DNA of 64,000 nucleotides from Bacteroidales bacterium H4. GTDB taxonomy: Bacteria > Bacteroidota > Bacteroidia > Bacteroidales > Muribaculaceae. The notes under the pieces were generated by a model that had not been told where the DNA came from, did no database searches, and saw only the letters and a list, made by a program, of their open reading frames with translations. The stretch's first letter is position 1. Each line of letters begins with the position of its first letter. The stretch spans positions 1-64,000 of the forward strand of contig DAAP01000012.1 of assembly GCA_001701165.1 (NCBI GenBank), in the 5' to 3' direction. This document shows positions 16,699 through 26,304 of this stretch, in pieces. The position numbers and the translations under genes were made by a program.

Positions 16699-18054
16699 AT
16701 GACAAACGAAACGAGCAACGACGAGGCTATTGTATTAAACCGTATGTTTACAGGTGATTACCTAGAGGAAAACATAGGGCACGAGGTTATCAATCTTTTC
16801 AAATCTGACAACGGCAAATACTATCTGTATCTGAACGCCCTCGGATCGTTTCAAAGCATTTGGAAAAGCCGTATCAAGTCAATGCTGATGGTTCGTACTA
16901 TCCAAGGAGCCAAGATGCTGGAAGTAATAGGACTTGCCACCGGGCTCAAGGATGTCTATAAACCCGAATTGGCCGAAAAAGCTCCGCAGACGAAAAACGC
17001 CGCCAAAGCGGACGATGAAAGGTATAGCCAACCAAAGCTAAAGAAAAATCAGGACGATTTTATCGCCGCTAATAGAATAACATATGATGGCGTTTCGCTT
17101 AACGCCATCTTCAGTGGCAACCGCTTTCAGCAGGACGTCAATATCACTTTCGAGGCCGAGCGAGTCGTCAAGCCCAAGAAACCAATATACATAACGTTCG
17201 AAGCAGACACTACGGCGCAAGAGCGTTTGATAGGCAACGACATACTGGTCAAACTTACAGGACTGAATGCCGCCAAAGCTTCACTGAAGCAGTACATAGA
17301 AAATAGCGGCACTGCTGCCAATGCTTATAGCGCCCTGTCCTCGCTTATTGACAATGCCGACCTTTGGGACGAAGGTGTAGGGACAGTTGCCGAGTCGAAG
17401 GCCGAGCTTGAGCATACGACTACCGAAACGATGTTTGACATCTGCGGTGTCGCATACAGTGAATTGGCGTATTCTAACGCTATAGCATACTTTTTCGAGC
17501 GATACCCGCACCTCTTCACCGGCTTTATGCACGAGCTGGGCGTTGACTTCCCCATAACCGGACGCTTCGATGTCAAGCGCGAGCTGCTCAATATCGACCT
17601 CCTTTTCACCAACGGCGAAAAATCAGTAGTAATTGAGAATAAGATCAAGTCGGGCATCAACGGCCTTGACAAGCACGATCCTAATAAGTCGCAACTTGAA
17701 AAGTACTATCGCCTACTGGATAAGACAGACAAGAAATACGCCGACATGATTTCTGACAAAGCGACCATCAAAAATCTGAGGCATCGTTTCCCCAATCCAC
17801 AGTTCTTTGTCCTGACACCGGACTACAACAACGTCGACCTCTCGCAGTACACGTGCAATGAGAAGTACACCAAGGTGCATTACAGCCAGCTATATGCTTA
17901 TCTGAAAACGACAGCGGAGTATAAAAACGATGGTGACTACCAGTTCCACGAATATGTCGATTCGCTTGAACGCCACGCCAGTCCGTATGACAATGAGCTG
18001 TATGTGACCACCCTCCAACGCTTTATGGATATGATTCAAGATTCAAAAACATAA
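16699..18054 (+). CDS. PD-(D/E)XK nuclease-domain protein with long N-terminal region
   Basis: 451 aa. The C-terminal half carries the nuclease signature D300 in NIDLLF and E313-x-K315 in VVIENKIKSG, followed by QLEKYY, as in the PDDEXK_4-type superfamily. Residues 1-90 (IGHEVINLFKSDNGKYY) and 110-200 look like additional non-catalytic domains, possibly sensory or DNA-recognition, not identified. There is no methylase, helicase or ATPase next to it. A perfect dyad lies just upstream. It closes the accessory block, whose other nuclease-like protein is at 9157. Confidence 0.75.
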   Translation: MTNETSNDEAIVLNRMFTGDYLEENIGHEVINLFKSDNGKYYLYLNALGSFQSIWKSRIKSMLMVRTIQGAKMLEVIGLATGLKDVYKPELAEKAPQTKNAAKADDERYSQPKLKKNQDDFIAANRITYDGVSLNAIFSGNRFQQDVNITFEAERVVKPKKPIYITFEADTTAQERLIGNDILVKLTGLNAAKASLKQYIENSGTAANAYSALSSLIDNADLWDEGVGTVAESKAELEHTTTETMFDICGVAYSELAYSNAIAYFFERYPHLFTGFMHELGVDFPITGRFDVKRELLNIDLLFTNGEKSVVIENKIKSGINGLDKHDPNKSQLEKYYRLLDKTDKKYADMISDKATIKNLRHRFPNPQFFVLTPDYNNVDLSQYTCNEKYTKVHYSQLYAYLKTTAEYKNDGDYQFHEYVDSLERHASPYDNELYVTTLQRFMDMIQDSKT

Positions 18055-18149
18055 TATTGGCATCTTTGCCAAGAATGGGACCAAAAGCCAGGCAAGCTAC
18101 TGCAAAAAGTCACTTAGCCTATTTTACTTTGCGGACTACGCAATGGGGG

Positions 18150-18180
18150 TTGCGTATCTCGCGGCGAAGTCGTAACTTTG
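18150..18180 (+). promoter_or_regulatory. Promoter for uvrB
   Basis: TTG at 18150-18152, a 20-nt spacer, then TAACTTTG at 18173-18180, a full match to the Bacteroidetes consensus. The leader is about 75 nt. No SOS box was recognised. Confidence 0.75.
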
Positions 18181-18260
18181 TATGACGGGCAGAGAGGAGA
18201 GAACTCGCAGAAAGGGGGGCTCTCCCGACTGTTTATCGGACATAGCGAGTTACGACGACA

Positions 18261-20372
18261 ATGGAATTCAAGCTACAATCAGCATATAAGCCGACGGGCG
18301 ATCAGCCGCAGGCTATCGAACAATTGGTGGCCGGGGTGCGCGAGGGCGTCCCGGCTCAAGTGTTGCTCGGCGTCACCGGCTCAGGCAAGACCTTCACTAT
18401 GGCCAATGTCATCGAGCAGGTGCAGCGCCCTACACTTATCCTGAGCCATAATAAAACCCTTGCGGCACAGCTGTACAGCGAGATGAAGGGGTTCTTCCCC
18501 GACAACTCGGTGCAGTATTTCATTTCCTACTATGACTATTACCAGCCGGAAGCTTACATTCCTTCAGCGGACAAGTATATCGAAAAGGACTTGATGGTCA
18601 ATGAAGAAATTGACCGTCTGCGCCTTTCCACAGTATCGGCCTTGATGTCCGGACGTCGCGACATAGTCATTGTGTCATCAGTGTCGTGCCTTTACGGCAT
18701 GGGCAATCCCGAGGACTTTCACGCCACGGCATTGAAGGTGTCGGTAGGCATGCACATCACGCGCAACGACCTGTTGCGCCGCCTCGTAGCTGCACTGTAT
18801 AGCCGCAACGAGACCGACCTGGCCCGCGGCACATTCCGCGTGCGCGGCGACACGGTGGATGTACGCCTGGCCTACGAGGAAATCGTGGTACGTATCGTCT
18901 TTTGGGGCGATGAAATCGAGTCTATTTCATCGATACATCCCGAAGACGGCGTAAGCATGGGCAACCACGATAGTTTCAACATCTATCCGGCCAACCTTTT
19001 TGTGACCACTCCCGAGCGTCAAGCGGCCGCGATAGCGCAGATACAGCTCGACCTCGGACAGCAAATCGAGGAATTTAATCGTGAGGGCAAACCGTTGGAG
19101 GCCGCACGCCTGCGCGAGCGCGTAACCTACGATGTCGAGATGATTCAAGAACTGGGCTACTGCTCCGGCATCGAAAACTATAGCCGCTACTTCGACGGGC
19201 GCCAACCCGGTGCACGGCCTTTCTGTCTGCTTGACTACTTGCCCAAAGACTTCCTGACAATCATCGATGAGAGCCACGTCACAATTCCCCAAGTGCGTGC
19301 CATGTACGGCGGCGACCTATCGCGCAAGATGAACCTTGTGCAGTATGGCTTCCGCCTGCCGGCAGCGCTGGACAACCGCCCGCTCAAATTCGAGGAATTC
19401 GAGGCACTGACACATCAGACATTGTATGTATCGGCCACACCCGCCGACTACGAGTTGGCACGCAGCGAGGGCGTCATTGTCGAGCAGGTTATACGCCCCA
19501 CCGGACTGCTCGACCCCGAAATTACAGTCGTGCCGTCTACGCACCAAATCGACCACCTACTCGAAGAAATACGTCGCCAGGTGGAGCGTGGCGAACGCAC
19601 CTTGGTGACCACGCTGACCAAGCGCATGGCCGAGGAGCTGAACGATTACCTGGCCAAACTCGACATCAAGACCGCATACATACACAGCGATGTCGAGACT
19701 ATGGATCGCATCAAAATCTTGGACGACCTACGTGCCGGCGTCTATGACGTACTTATCGGCGTCAACCTTCTACGCGAGGGCCTCGACCTGCCCGAGGTAT
19801 CGCTTGTGGCCATCCTCGATGCGGACAAGGAAGGCTTCCTGCGCAGCCACCGCTCGCTGACGCAAACCGTGGGACGCGCCGCACGCAACCTCAACGGGCG
19901 TGTCATCATGTACGCCGACCATATCACCGAGTCGATGCAGCGCACCATCGACGAGACTCACCGTCGCCGCGAAATCCAACTGGCTTACAACGCCGAGCAC
20001 GGCATTACACCCAAGGCCATCATCAAAGCTCGCAATGCCATCATCGGACACGAAGACCCCGATGAAGTGGCAGCACCGATGGCCAAACGTGCATCACGCC
20101 AAGGACTTCAAACCAAAACTCAGGCTGCAAAGCCTATACCATATATGAGCGAATACGCACCACAGACCGACATCGCCGCCGATCCGGTCATGGCATACAT
20201 GAACGCCGACGAATTGCAACGCCAAGCCACGGCTCTGCGCCGCGACATGCTCAAGGCCGCCAAGGATATGCAGTTTATGGAAGCTGCGCGCCTGCGCGAC
20301 CTTGTACTGAAAATCGAAGATCGCATACAGCGACTTTCCGACAAGCCCGTCGATATTGTCCACAATGGCTAA
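18261..20372 (+). CDS. uvrB: Excinuclease ABC subunit UvrB
   Basis: 703 aa, full length for UvrB. Damage-recognition helicase of nucleotide excision repair; loads onto the lesion with UvrA and recruits UvrC. Visible features: Walker A GVTGSGKTFT near residue 39, the beta-hairpin region YYDYYQPEAYIP, helicase motifs including HSDVETMDRI and the VI motif QTVGRAARN, and a C-terminal UVR motif (MQFMEAARLRDLV) that binds UvrC. It has its own promoter. The stop overlaps the start of the YgiQ gene (ATGGCTAA). Confidence 0.98.
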   Translation: MEFKLQSAYKPTGDQPQAIEQLVAGVREGVPAQVLLGVTGSGKTFTMANVIEQVQRPTLILSHNKTLAAQLYSEMKGFFPDNSVQYFISYYDYYQPEAYIPSADKYIEKDLMVNEEIDRLRLSTVSALMSGRRDIVIVSSVSCLYGMGNPEDFHATALKVSVGMHITRNDLLRRLVAALYSRNETDLARGTFRVRGDTVDVRLAYEEIVVRIVFWGDEIESISSIHPEDGVSMGNHDSFNIYPANLFVTTPERQAAAIAQIQLDLGQQIEEFNREGKPLEAARLRERVTYDVEMIQELGYCSGIENYSRYFDGRQPGARPFCLLDYLPKDFLTIIDESHVTIPQVRAMYGGDLSRKMNLVQYGFRLPAALDNRPLKFEEFEALTHQTLYVSATPADYELARSEGVIVEQVIRPTGLLDPEITVVPSTHQIDHLLEEIRRQVERGERTLVTTLTKRMAEELNDYLAKLDIKTAYIHSDVETMDRIKILDDLRAGVYDVLIGVNLLREGLDLPEVSLVAILDADKEGFLRSHRSLTQTVGRAARNLNGRVIMYADHITESMQRTIDETHRRREIQLAYNAEHGITPKAIIKARNAIIGHEDPDEVAAPMAKRASRQGLQTKTQAAKPIPYMSEYAPQTDIAADPVMAYMNADELQRQATALRRDMLKAAKDMQFMEAARLRDLVLKIEDRIQRLSDKPVDIVHNG

Positions 20373-22377
20373 TAGCGCACAACATATGGAATATGCGGAC
20401 GAGCTTGCCTTAGGTTCTATGGACAAGCGACTGTGGCTGCCCACCACCGTCAAGGAAATCGAAGCACTCGGCTGGGATCGCCCGGACGTCATACTATTCA
20501 GTGGCGATGCCTACATCGACCACCCTTCCTTCGGTGCAGCCGTGATAGGGCGCACACTCCAGGCCGCCGGCTACCGCGTGGCGATAGTGCCACAGCCCAA
20601 TTGGCAGGACGACCTGCGCGACTTCCGCAAACTGGGCATACCGCGACTATTCTTCGGCATAAGCGCCGGAGCCATGGACTCCATGGTTAACCATTACACA
20701 GCCGCCCGTCGACGCCGTGCCGATGATGCCTACACCCCTGGAGGACGCCACGGCGCACGGCCTGACTACCCTACAATCGTATATTCGGAGATTCTCAAAA
20801 AGCTATTCCCGGACGTTCCTGTCGTGGTGGGCGGCATTGAGGCCTCGCTTCGGCGCTTATCTCATTACGACTATTGGCAAGACCGCTTGCGTCCCTCTAT
20901 ACTATTGGACTGCCAAGCCGATATACTGGTATACGGAATGGGCGAACGCACCATCACAACCATTGCCCAAGCAATAGATGCAGGCATGCCCGTCTGCAAT
21001 CTCACAAATATCAGACAGACAGTAATACGCGTCCGCTCCACCGACATCCCGGCGGCTGACGAGCACAACATCATCCTCAATTCGTGGGAACAATGCCTAC
21101 ACGATCGCCGTTGTCAGAGCCTCAACTTCAAGCACATCGAACAGCAAAGCAACCGCCGCAACGGCGGCGCGACCCTCTGGCAGCAATATGGTAATAACGG
21201 TGTCAAAGCCAACCCGATGTACCCGGCCATGGATATCGGCGAGATTGATGCTTCCTTTGACTTGCCTTACACACGTATGCCCCACCCTCGCTACCGCGGC
21301 AAACGTATCCCGGCTTACGAAATGATTCGACATTCGGTCAATATGCACCGCGGATGCTTCGGCGGCTGCGCCTTCTGTACAATCTCGGCACACCAAGGCA
21401 AATTTATAGCCTCGCGTTCGGCCGAATCCATTCTACGCGAAGTCAAGGCCGTCACCCAAATGCCGGATTTCAAGGGATATATAAGTGACCTCGGCGGTCC
21501 AAGCGCCAACATGTACGGCATGCACGGACGCGATACCGACATCTGTGCCAAATGCCTACGCCCCTCATGCCTACATCCACGCGTATGCCCCAATCTCAAT
21601 ACCGACCACTCGGCACTCCTTGACATATACCACAAAGTAGACGCCCTCAAAAGCGTCAAGAAATCCTTTGTAGGAAGCGGCGTCCGTTACGACCTGTCAA
21701 TGCACCACACCGGCGACCCTCATATCGATGCCGTCAACCTCCGATACAACCGCGAACTCATCGAACATCACGTCTCGGGTCGCCTCAAGGTTGCACCCGA
21801 GCATACCGAAGACCGAGTCCTTGAAGTAATGCGCAAGCCCTCTTTCGACTTATTTTACGACTTCAAGGAAATTTTTGACGACGTAAATCGCCGATGCGGA
21901 ATGCGGCAACAGTTGATACCATATTTCATTTCCAGTCATCCTGGATGTCACGAAGAAGACATGGCCATTCTGGCAGCACGCACCAAAGATTTGGACATGC
22001 ACCTCGAGCAGGTACAAGACTTCACCCCGACGCCGATGACACTGGCCACAGAAATATACTACTCGGGGATACACCCATACACGGGCGAAAAAGTATTCTG
22101 TGCCACAGACGCGCGTTCCAAAGAAGCTCAACGACAATATTTTTTCTGGTACGACCGCTCACGCCGAGATGCCATAATTGCCTCGTTACGCCGCCTACGC
22201 CGACAAGATCTCGTAGGCAAACTTTTCCCGGCATACCGGCCCTATGGGCCCTCCGGCGTGAGCAACCACAACAAATACGACCGAGGCGCTGAATACGCCT
22301 CACAAAAGCGCAAGACATTATCTACAAGTATGCACAAAAACTATACAAAGGACATCAAACACAAATCACATAAATAA
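20365..22377 (+). CDS. YgiQ family radical SAM protein
   Basis: 670 aa from ATG 20365, which overlaps the last codons of uvrB by 8 bp; a TTG nine bases earlier is a less likely start. The radical SAM cluster motif C-x3-C-x2-C appears in HRGCFGGCAFCTI near residue 330, with an N-terminal cobalamin-binding-like domain (VILFSGDAYIDHPSFG) and the family-typical SGVRYDL and VAPEHTE segments. YgiQ proteins are widespread; their substrate is unknown. Co-transcription with uvrB is implied by the overlap. Confidence 0.93.
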   Translation: MANSAQHMEYADELALGSMDKRLWLPTTVKEIEALGWDRPDVILFSGDAYIDHPSFGAAVIGRTLQAAGYRVAIVPQPNWQDDLRDFRKLGIPRLFFGISAGAMDSMVNHYTAARRRRADDAYTPGGRHGARPDYPTIVYSEILKKLFPDVPVVVGGIEASLRRLSHYDYWQDRLRPSILLDCQADILVYGMGERTITTIAQAIDAGMPVCNLTNIRQTVIRVRSTDIPAADEHNIILNSWEQCLHDRRCQSLNFKHIEQQSNRRNGGATLWQQYGNNGVKANPMYPAMDIGEIDASFDLPYTRMPHPRYRGKRIPAYEMIRHSVNMHRGCFGGCAFCTISAHQGKFIASRSAESILREVKAVTQMPDFKGYISDLGGPSANMYGMHGRDTDICAKCLRPSCLHPRVCPNLNTDHSALLDIYHKVDALKSVKKSFVGSGVRYDLSMHHTGDPHIDAVNLRYNRELIEHHVSGRLKVAPEHTEDRVLEVMRKPSFDLFYDFKEIFDDVNRRCGMRQQLIPYFISSHPGCHEEDMAILAARTKDLDMHLEQVQDFTPTPMTLATEIYYSGIHPYTGEKVFCATDARSKEAQRQYFFWYDRSRRDAIIASLRRLRRQDLVGKLFPAYRPYGPSGVSNHNKYDRGAEYASQKRKTLSTSMHKNYTKDIKHKSHK

Positions 22378-22385
22378 GTTTTGCT

Positions 22386-24500
22386 ATGCACAAAGCACTA
22401 ATTATGAGCGCAACAGCACTTATGCTCAACGCAATGGCGCCTACAGCCACATTGGCCGAAGAAACGGACATCATCGACCGCCCAGACTTCAAAAGCGCCA
22501 CAGGCATCTTCGACATCGATGCCCTTGAAGCTCTCGGACGCGTCTCCGAACCTCGCGTATCGCCCGACGGTAAACGTGTACTCTTCGGCGTAAGCTACGA
22601 AAGCGTACCTCAAAACAAGTCTAACCGCGACCTCTACGTCATGAACATCGACGGTACAGGCGTGACACGCATCACCAAGACAGCACAAAGCGAAAATTCG
22701 GCTGTATGGATTGACAATGGCACGCGCATCGCCTTTGTTTATGCCGAAAAGGGCTCCTCGCCCCAATTGTGGGTGATGAACGCAGACGGTACCGAGCGCC
22801 ATGCCGCCACCAATATTGAAGGCGGAATCGAAGGTTTCCTGTTCTCTCCGGACCAGTCCAAAGTCGTCCTTATCAGTACAGTCAAGTACAACCGCACAGC
22901 CGCCGATATATACCCGGACCTGCCCAAAGCCACCGGACGCGTCATCGACGACCTTATGTACAAGCATTGGGACACTTGGGTCACCGAAATACCCCATCCA
23001 TTTATAGGCTCGTTTGACGGCCAAACCGTTACCGACCTCAAAGACATTATGGAAGGCGAACCTTACGAAGCACCTATGCGTCCCTTCGGTGGAGTCGAGT
23101 CCTTTGCTTGGAGTCCGGATAGCAAAATACTGGTATATACATCGCGCAAAAAAACCGGGATGGAATATGCTTTATCCACCAACAGCGACCTTTATGCTTA
23201 CAATCTGACCACCGAAACCACCACAAACCTCACCGAAGGAATGATGGGCTACGACACCAATCCCGCATTCTCGCCCGATGGACGCTATATGGCATGGCTG
23301 TCCATGGAACGTGACGGCTACGAGGCCGACAAAAACCGTCTGTTTATACGCGACAACGCTACCGGACAAAAAACAGACCTCACATCAGACTGGGACTATA
23401 CAATCGAAGAATTCGCATGGAATCCCAACGGCAAAAACATATGGTTTATAGCCTACCACCAAGGCGTGGCACCCATATTTAACATGGAAGTAGCCACACA
23501 CAAGGTGACCACAGTTGCCGAAGGCCTCTACGACTACACCTCCCTTGCACCCGTAGACAACAAAACCATAGTCACCATGCGCCACTCCATGCTGCGCCCC
23601 AACGAAATCTACCGCATAGGCCCCAAGACCAAGAAAGGCGTAAAAGAAGATGTCGCTCTGACAGACATCAACGGCGACATCTTTGCCCAACTCACAATGC
23701 CCACCATCGAAGCCAAGAAGGTGCCCACCACAGATGGCAAGGAAATGCTCACTTGGGTTATATATCCCCCAAAATTCGATGCATCCCATAAATACCCGGC
23801 CATACTTTACTGCCAAGGCGGTCCTCAAAGCGCTGTCAGCCAATTCTGGAGCTACCGCTGGAATTTCGCCTTAATGGCATCTAACGGATACATCATGATT
23901 GCACCTAACCGACGTGGCGTACCCGGATTTGGCACCGAATGGGAAGAACAAATTTCAAAAGACTATCCCGGGCAAAACATGCGCGACTACCTAAGCGCCG
24001 TCGATTATATGAAAGCCAACGAACCGGCCATAGACCCGGCCCGCATAGGCGCCACCGGCGCAAGCTACGGCGGCTTCTCCGTATATTGGCTTGCAGGCAA
24101 CCACGACAAGCGCTTCGCCGCGCTCTTGGCTCACGCCGGCATCTTCAACACCGAGGCGCAGTATCTCGAAACCGAGGAAATGTGGTTTGCCAACTGGGAT
24201 ATGGGTGGAGCATTCTGGGACAAGGACAACGCTATCGCACAACGCACCTTCGCAACCTCGCCCCACCGATTTGTCGACCGCTGGGACACGCCCATAATGA
24301 TCAGCCACGGCGAAAAAGACTACCGCATCCTTGCATCTCAAGGCATGGCTGCCTTCAACGCTGCCAAGATGCGCGGCATACCCGCCGAAATGGTTATCTT
24401 CCCCGACGAAAACCACTGGATTTTAAAACCACAAAACGCCGTAATGTGGCAACGTCTGTTCTTCCGCTGGTTCGACCGCTGGCTCAAGCCCGCCAAATAA
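22386..24500 (+). CDS. S9 family serine peptidase (prolyl oligopeptidase/acylaminoacyl-peptidase type)
   Basis: 704 aa. N-terminal signal peptide, a beta-propeller (about 55-430) with repeated WSPDS/FSPDG blades, and a C-terminal alpha/beta hydrolase. The catalytic triad is readable: S560 in GASYGG, D645 in GEKDYRI, H677 in DENHW. Such exported enzymes trim oligopeptides in the periplasm and supply dipeptides or amino acids to peptide-using Bacteroidales. It starts 8 bp after the YgiQ gene and may share its transcript. Confidence 0.94.
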   Translation: MHKALIMSATALMLNAMAPTATLAEETDIIDRPDFKSATGIFDIDALEALGRVSEPRVSPDGKRVLFGVSYESVPQNKSNRDLYVMNIDGTGVTRITKTAQSENSAVWIDNGTRIAFVYAEKGSSPQLWVMNADGTERHAATNIEGGIEGFLFSPDQSKVVLISTVKYNRTAADIYPDLPKATGRVIDDLMYKHWDTWVTEIPHPFIGSFDGQTVTDLKDIMEGEPYEAPMRPFGGVESFAWSPDSKILVYTSRKKTGMEYALSTNSDLYAYNLTTETTTNLTEGMMGYDTNPAFSPDGRYMAWLSMERDGYEADKNRLFIRDNATGQKTDLTSDWDYTIEEFAWNPNGKNIWFIAYHQGVAPIFNMEVATHKVTTVAEGLYDYTSLAPVDNKTIVTMRHSMLRPNEIYRIGPKTKKGVKEDVALTDINGDIFAQLTMPTIEAKKVPTTDGKEMLTWVIYPPKFDASHKYPAILYCQGGPQSAVSQFWSYRWNFALMASNGYIMIAPNRRGVPGFGTEWEEQISKDYPGQNMRDYLSAVDYMKANEPAIDPARIGATGASYGGFSVYWLAGNHDKRFAALLAHAGIFNTEAQYLETEEMWFANWDMGGAFWDKDNAIAQRTFATSPHRFVDRWDTPIMISHGEKDYRILASQGMAAFNAAKMRGIPAEMVIFPDENHWILKPQNAVMWQRLFFRWFDRWLKPAK

Positions 24501-24537
24501 TAGCAACGATACCCATCCGTCAAAAACCTGACACACA

Positions 24538-25059
24538 ATGTCAAAAGCGGCACTCCGCAAAGAATTGGTCAAGATGTCGCAAGAACAACTTGTGACACTC
24601 ATTCTCGACCTATATTCGGCGCGACCCCAAGCCAAAGAATACTTTGAATTCTTCCTCAACCCGGACGAGAAGGAATTATACGACAAGTACGTCAAAATCG
24701 TCGAAAAGGAAGTGTACCGCTCCAAGCGCGGAATGTTATGCGCCCGAATCTCGTATCTCAATGCATACATCAAGGACTTTGCGTCCTTCGGAGTATCAGC
24801 ATCCGCTGTCATCGACCTTACACTTCACATTGCACGAATAATCGTCTTTTTGGAACGCGCCTACTATATGACAGACGCCTTGCACAACAGTGGCGGCAAG
24901 CTCATTGTAGCCGCTTTGGCTCGCGCCAACGATGCAGGCCTGTTCAAAGAAACCATGCAACGTGTCGAGAACCTGCTTGCCATACCTCAAGTCAGGCCCG
25001 GGTACGCCCACGAAATCAAGGAGCAAATTGCCGACTACCTGATGGAAGCACAAAAGTAG
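24538..25059 (+). CDS. DUF6155 family protein
   Basis: 173 aa, helical and soluble. The N-terminal signature of the family (ALRKELVKMSQEQLVTLILDLY followed by A-K-E-Y-F-x-F-F-L-N-P) is clear, here split as ALRKELVKMSQEQL and TLILDLYSARPQAKEYFEFF. Function unknown. It is 37 bp after the S9 peptidase gene and is followed by a strong stem-loop, so it is probably the last gene of that operon. Confidence 0.82.
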   Translation: MSKAALRKELVKMSQEQLVTLILDLYSARPQAKEYFEFFLNPDEKELYDKYVKIVEKEVYRSKRGMLCARISYLNAYIKDFASFGVSASAVIDLTLHIARIIVFLERAYYMTDALHNSGGKLIVAALARANDAGLFKETMQRVENLLAIPQVRPGYAHEIKEQIADYLMEAQK

Positions 25060-25101
25060 CAACTCAGACAATCACTGTCTGACAACAATACCGGACAATA
25101 T

Positions 25102-25136
25102 AAGAGCCGGGAAGCGACATCCGCTTTCCGGCTCTT
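25102..25136 (+). terminator. Stem-loop after the DUF6155 gene
   Basis: AAGAGCCGGGAAGCG pairs with CGCTTTCCGGCTCTT (15 bp, one G-T wobble) around the loop ACATC. The T run is weak (TTTGCTTTGC). Confidence 0.75.
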
Positions 25137-25275
25137 TGCTTTGCTCGAAAGCTCAATCTTGTAGATTGCTATAATAGCCAATATATCCGTAAAAATGTCC
25201 GATTTGGACAATGCATTTGGCGCTATGGGATTTTTTTTAGAACTTAGCGCTTGCAAACGGACAATACACGCCAAT

Positions 25276-26154
25276 ATGCGACATAAAGCCTGCAATAAAA
25301 CACTACGAAATATCTCACGCATATTCATCCTCGCGGCACTACATCTGACAATCTGTGCCTTGCCATCCTGCCATTCGTCCAAAGGAAGTACTGCACAAGA
25401 GGTCAGCTCGCGTCCGGCATCCAAGCCGGAGGGCAAAAAGCACAAACCGGACACACCGGCAGCTACATCCAAGATGGGCAAAGCCTTAGTGTCCGAAGCT
25501 CGCAAATGGATTGGCACACCTTACGTCTACGGCGGACACTCGCGCAAAGGCACTGACTGCTCGGGATTCCTTATGGAAGTATTTCGCGAATGCGCCGGCA
25601 TATCCCTACCACGGAGCTCGCGAGACCAGCAGGCATACTGCCACCCTATCGACCGCGAATATCTTGCCGTAGGAGACTTGATATTTTTCTCAAGCAGGCG
25701 CAGCGGCGGCCGAGTATCGCACGTAGGTATGTACATAGGCAATGGACGCATGATACATGCGTCATCCAGCCGCGGAGTAGTCGAAGACAATCTCTCTTCG
25801 CAGTATTTTGTCACATACTACCATGGTGCAGGACGTGTACCACAATTGGCTAAAGCTAATCCTGTTCCTACAAAGGAGACTCAAACACGGACAAATCCAT
25901 CATCCGAAGCCGCCGGAGGCAATAGTTCAGCGGCACGAACACCCGAAAAGCAGCGAACTAATAGCCAACCTAAACCCGAATGCGACAAAGGATCTAAAGT
26001 GCAACAGCCCGAAGCTCAAACGTCTGAACACAAACCAACACAAACGATGCCTGCACAAAACGTAAGACCGCAAACCGCACATCAAGACACCACTGCAACG
26101 ACATGTCCCGAGACTATAGTCCGCAACGCTTTTTCCAAGACAAAGAAGAAATAG
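25276..26154 (+). CDS. NlpC/P60 (C40) lipoprotein endopeptidase
   Basis: 292 aa from ATG 25276, chosen because it gives a lipoprotein signal ending ICALPSC; the frame is open to 25195. The catalytic domain covers residues 75-195: Cys95 in TDCSGF, His149 in VSHVGMYIG, and a third polar residue in MIHASSSRG. Enzymes of this family cut gamma-D-Glu-meso-Dap or related bonds in peptidoglycan stem peptides. The last 100 residues are a Pro/Thr/Gln/Ser-rich disordered tail, unusual for the family. The MFS gene faces it. Confidence 0.88.
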   Translation: MRHKACNKTLRNISRIFILAALHLTICALPSCHSSKGSTAQEVSSRPASKPEGKKHKPDTPAATSKMGKALVSEARKWIGTPYVYGGHSRKGTDCSGFLMEVFRECAGISLPRSSRDQQAYCHPIDREYLAVGDLIFFSSRRSGGRVSHVGMYIGNGRMIHASSSRGVVEDNLSSQYFVTYYHGAGRVPQLAKANPVPTKETQTRTNPSSEAAGGNSSAARTPEKQRTNSQPKPECDKGSKVQQPEAQTSEHKPTQTMPAQNVRPQTAHQDTTATTCPETIVRNAFSKTKKK

Positions 26155-26304
26155 GTTTCACCTTCTCAATCCTTTGCCGTATACGTTCCTGCCGTTTCTG
26201 ATGCACCATTGCAAAGCATAATAAGGTCTGTTATACATCGCACACAAGCTAACGTGATTCAGAACGATACCTCTTTCGAGCCGACTACTCGAACAAAAGC
26301 TCGT

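Noticed and set aside
6803..18054. Prophage or integrative element
   Set aside because: No integrase, transposase, capsid, tail or conjugation gene and no flanking direct repeats were seen, although acquisition by transfer remains possible.
9157..18054. Classical restriction-modification system
   Set aside because: Two nuclease-type domains but no methyltransferase or specificity subunit.
20356..20364. TTG start for the YgiQ gene
   Set aside because: The ATG at 20365 overlaps the uvrB stop in the usual coupled way and gives a normal N-terminus.
25195..25275. Longer N-terminus of the NlpC/P60 lipoprotein
   Set aside because: It would put 27 residues before the lipoprotein signal; the ATG at 25276 gives a proper signal peptide.
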